Shown here piece by piece: positions 60,701 to 64,000 of a DNA stretch of 64,000 nucleotides. The notes beneath the pieces are model-generated. The model was not told where the DNA came from. It saw only the letters and a list, made by a program, of their open reading frames with translations, and did not search any database. Each line of letters opens with the position of its first letter. The stretch's first letter is position 1. The DNA is from Anopheles merus (Eukaryota > Arthropoda > Insecta > Diptera > Culicidae): NCBI RefSeq assembly GCF_017562075.2, contig NC_054083.1, positions 48,703,942 to 48,767,941 on the forward strand, read 5' to 3'. Position numbers and translations under genes: made by a program.

Positions 60701-63700
60701 GAGGGAAAAAATGGATGAAAAATGATGCAAATTAATTTACTGAAACCAGTTCGGGCTTTTAATGTGCTGTGAAGGGACCAGAAGGGGAAAGGGGTGGGAA
60801 GGAAAAGGGGTGTAAAATGGCCGCTTGGTATAATGTGTGAGAGGCCAGACGGGACGAGCGGGGAAGAGGTAGGAATTGGATCATAAATTAACATAATAAC
60901 AGTACGCTTGCTTGTCGCTGTCGCCGTTTGTATGTGCGATTGTGTCCTGTTTTTTTTTTTGCTTCGTTGTGTTTGCGTAACATAAAAGTCCCAACGGTCC
61001 CAGTTTTCGTTTGTCGGGTACGGCTTCACGGCAGGGACCATATGTCACGGCTGTCACCTTTCGGTAAGACACACTCAATACGGAAGGATAGCATTTTCTC
61101 ATGCCGATCGAAGAAGCTGTTGCAGAGCCTACACGCACAGGGTTAGTGGTGAGTGTTGAGGAAGCAAACGCAACTATCAAGGATGATTTGCGATGCAACA
61201 TAAAGTGACAGGGAGCGGTGAGTTACTGCGAGCGCGCGCTCTTGTCAGCTCCATTGCCCTGGGCCGACTGCGGTGGATGTAGTCAGAAAAAAAAAGAAAT
61301 GATGCTGATGATTGGCAATGATTACAATGCTTGGAGCTAATAAATAAAGCACAATTGTACGGAGTACGGAGAGGTGCCAACTGTTGCCAGTGCTCTCTCT
61401 CTCTCTCTCTTTCTCTCTCTGTCTCTATTCGGTCCGTTAGAACGCAGCGTGGATTGGAGAGTGGCAACAGAACGGGCGCAATTTAAAAATCTAGGCTGAT
61501 TAAAGTGTTTGTCGTTTTTCGTTTTAAATTCAATTGATGCATCGCATTCTTGCTTGCTGCTGCTTGTGACAGAGAGAGAGTTTTAATGTGCCCCAAACAG
61601 CGCCCGGTAGTGGAGCAATGCAGTGAAAAGACGCGCATTAATGGCTGTTGGAGAGTTTTGGACGGTTGAGCAGACAAATGAAGCATAAAAAGCGAATGTG
61701 CTTTTGCCTTTGGTTAGCAAACACATCTGGTCGGAACGCGGCGTGGGTTGTAGAGAAAAACAACTCTTTCTTTAACTGCGTTAGCGCGATCGTGCGCGAT
61801 AATTGCAACGGGCAAAATGCAAACCATCTGCCGCCCCGGTTTTGCATAGGAATGACGCAAAAAGGAGTGCGGAAACTTATTGTAATTGAACCGCAAATTC
61901 ACACCTTTCTTTGGCAAGCGGGGCAAAGGAATGGATCTTTTCCCAAAGTGTTACAAATCTTGATCGAACAAGGGAGTGTGTGTGTGTGTGTGCGTGAAGG
62001 GTGAAAGGGATACGGGTTCGCTGTTGCAGCTTGCATAAATTATTACACCCGATACGGTAGAGCCTCCGGGTGAGATTAACAAAAGGTCTGGTTTCGATTT
62101 TTGTAATCAAACTCACCATTCTTCCTCCGGTTCTTTTCACTGGTTGTATTGGTGGAGGTAAAACGGTGTAACGAACCCGATAAAAAGGAAACCGATTGGT
62201 GCTTTGTCAACGGCTGACCAAAGGGACGAATTTTGCACCATTTGAATTTAATTTCTCTTCGATTTCGTCCACTGCAAATGGAAGCCTCCGGAGTTTCGTT
62301 CCGGACAATGCATTTCGATTTTCCTTGAGCCACATCAACACACACGCATACACAGACGCTGGCCACATTTCCGAACGCCATCTGATCAACTTTCTGCACC
62401 TCTATCACGCTCTGCGCTTCCATCCTGTTTATCCATTTGTTACAGCCGAATCGTCCTCTCCGCAAGCCTCACAGGGCCCTTTTTCCCACTGGCAGGCGCT
62501 GCAAATCTATTTTCCAAACCACTTCTTTTTTTTCCTTCTTTTCCTTCATTCGATTTTTCATACCTTCCTACTGTGTGTGTGTGTATGTGTCTCTCTCTCT
62601 CTCTCTTTTCATCACGCTACAAAAACTACAAACAGTTCCCTGCCAGTGCTTGGCTTTCCCTTTCCCACAAACGCATACAATTCTTGTGCATTAGTTTTAT
62701 GCCATTCTATCGTTCTTCCACTGTGCTGCCTGCCCGCTTTTGGTACGACCGTTCGCTTTTGTTTTCCTCCTCACCTCTTGGGCCTTTTACCTTTTTCCCC
62801 GCTTCCCTCCCATCTGTTACACCGCTTGGGTTAGTTTCCCGCCAGCTCACGCGGTTGTCAGTTTTCGTTGCACATCTGTCGGTTTTGGCCGGGGTTCCGG
62901 ATCGGATCGCCCGTTGATCGGCATTTACGGGCTGTTTTCATTGCTCTTTCTCTCTTTCTCTCTCTTTCGCTTTCATACACACAGTGTAGCTGCAGTGTTC
63001 CTGTTAGTTATCCTTGCCAGTCAGCCCGCCAGTTGTTCGCTTCATCCCTCCCTTTTGTAGGCTTTATCGCTTCGATTTCAATGCTCTGCTGTGCTGCTAT
63101 TATTTTTATTACAATTTCCATTATTTCCACACATCGTTCTGTAGGTCTGTATGTGTGTGTGTTTCTACCACATGGTCCCTGTTTCGTGTTTGATGTGTAT
63201 GCTTGTGTGTGTGTGTGGTTGAACTTTTTTTGTGTAACCCAGAACGCTAGATTGAAGCATGTTTCTTCAGCCTGTTCGATATGCTTCCTTTTTTTCTACG
63301 GTTTCCCATCGGTCTTCATCTTTTAACCGTCGTTGCGTTGCAGACCAGGATGCAGACAAAGCTCAATGCACTCAGGGCGGTGGTTCATGAGACTCGATGC
63401 CTTCTTCTGGCCGGATGAATTGTCTTTACAGGAGTTTAATTTTTTTTTTGCATCAAAAAGGATGACGAAATGAAGAGCCGTTTGTTTAAATATCCAAACC
63501 CCCGGTTGCATTCGGTGCAAGCTTTGACTTGGTGTTTTGGGAGGATATTGTTTTTTTTTTTCTACTCGTTTCTTCCGTCTGATCAAACGCAGCTTCTGTG
63601 CATTCCGCTTTTGCGCTTTGATTGCGCAGCCGGAAGATGCTGGCGCGCTCGAAGGATAACGATTTGAGTTTAATGACACCGGCTGCTGGATGCATGGGAA

Positions 63701-64000
63701 CGTAAACAGACGGGAAAATGGGGTTTGAGATGTTTTTGGGACTTTCGGCTCGGCTGTGTTGTGATTGAGTTTCGTCTTTTTTTGCTGTTGTTGTTGCGTT
63801 GAGGCGTTTTCTTGATTCTTAAATCTGGCCCACGGGATGCAGCAGGCAAAGCTGGTAGTGCCGGATGTGCCCAAGGATGCATGTTTGCGCGATAAGTGTG
63901 AAGTGAAACCAAAAATGTATGCTCAAGCAGTGCGTGAAAAATGAGAAAAAAGCAATGAGATGAAATATGAAAGTGAACGAAGAATGAGAAGAAGAAAAAA
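57767..64000 (+). other. Tet: Tet intron, continuing past the window end
   Basis: Over 6.2 kb follow the CXXC donor without another exon I can support, so this is a long intron. It holds GT runs (59176-59189, 59717-59732, 61976-61992, 62572-62584), TC runs (61393-61420, 62590-62606) and several long open frames with low-complexity translations. A region at 57900-58090 looks like an interspersed repeat, but its family is unclear. Nothing shows the Fe-binding HxD motif of the catalytic domain. Confidence 0.7.

Overview
The window looks like nuclear DNA of a mosquito, most likely Anopheles. It has few exons and very long introns and intergenic stretches, dense CA/GT microsatellites, and a BEL/Pao retrotransposon. 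The two recognisable host genes have insect-type sequences, with coding exons rich in G or C at third codon positions. I had no search tool, so species and orthology are inferences from protein motifs.

Layout, left to right. Positions 452-623 hold the last coding exon of a Spatzle-family cystine-knot ligand gene (+ strand). From about 0.6 to 8.8 kb there is non-coding DNA with a 10-bp minisatellite whose flanks are inverted (2.3-2.7 kb). A 269-bp pogo-like MITE sits at 6720-6988, inside a degraded coding remnant. From 8801 to 19957 lies one complete BEL/Pao insertion on the minus strand, with two 261-bp LTRs that I read as identical, a 5-bp target duplication (CAATG), a tRNA-Tyr-type primer binding site and a gag-pol frame. 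Its pol gene is split by a 4.9-kb hAT-like element (10658-15586) with an 8-bp duplication. That element contains a 302-bp hAT MITE (11271-11572), again with its own 8-bp duplication. This is a three-level nest with every boundary visible.

From 20 to 54.4 kb I find no gene I can name. The stretch holds a roughly 248-bp A-rich tandem repeat (about 23.85-24.59 kb), a degraded tRNA-related SINE and a hairpin near 33.1 kb, a GC-rich island open on both strands (39.43-39.78 kb), and a very long GT array (46.28-46.43 kb).

The right end is the 5' part of Tet (+ strand), the TET-family dioxygenase gene. It has a strong splice acceptor at 54450, a long A-rich presumed 5' leader, a 13-codon upstream ORF whose stop overlaps the main start, a 430-codon first coding exon with poly-His/Gln/Asn runs, a 76-bp intron, and a 47-codon exon carrying the whole CXXC zinc finger. 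From 57767 to the window end is intron; the catalytic exons must lie beyond 64000.

The two host genes have no evident functional link. The main interest is the datable transposon nest and the large non-autonomous hAT element built from repeats flanked by GGGGCCCC.
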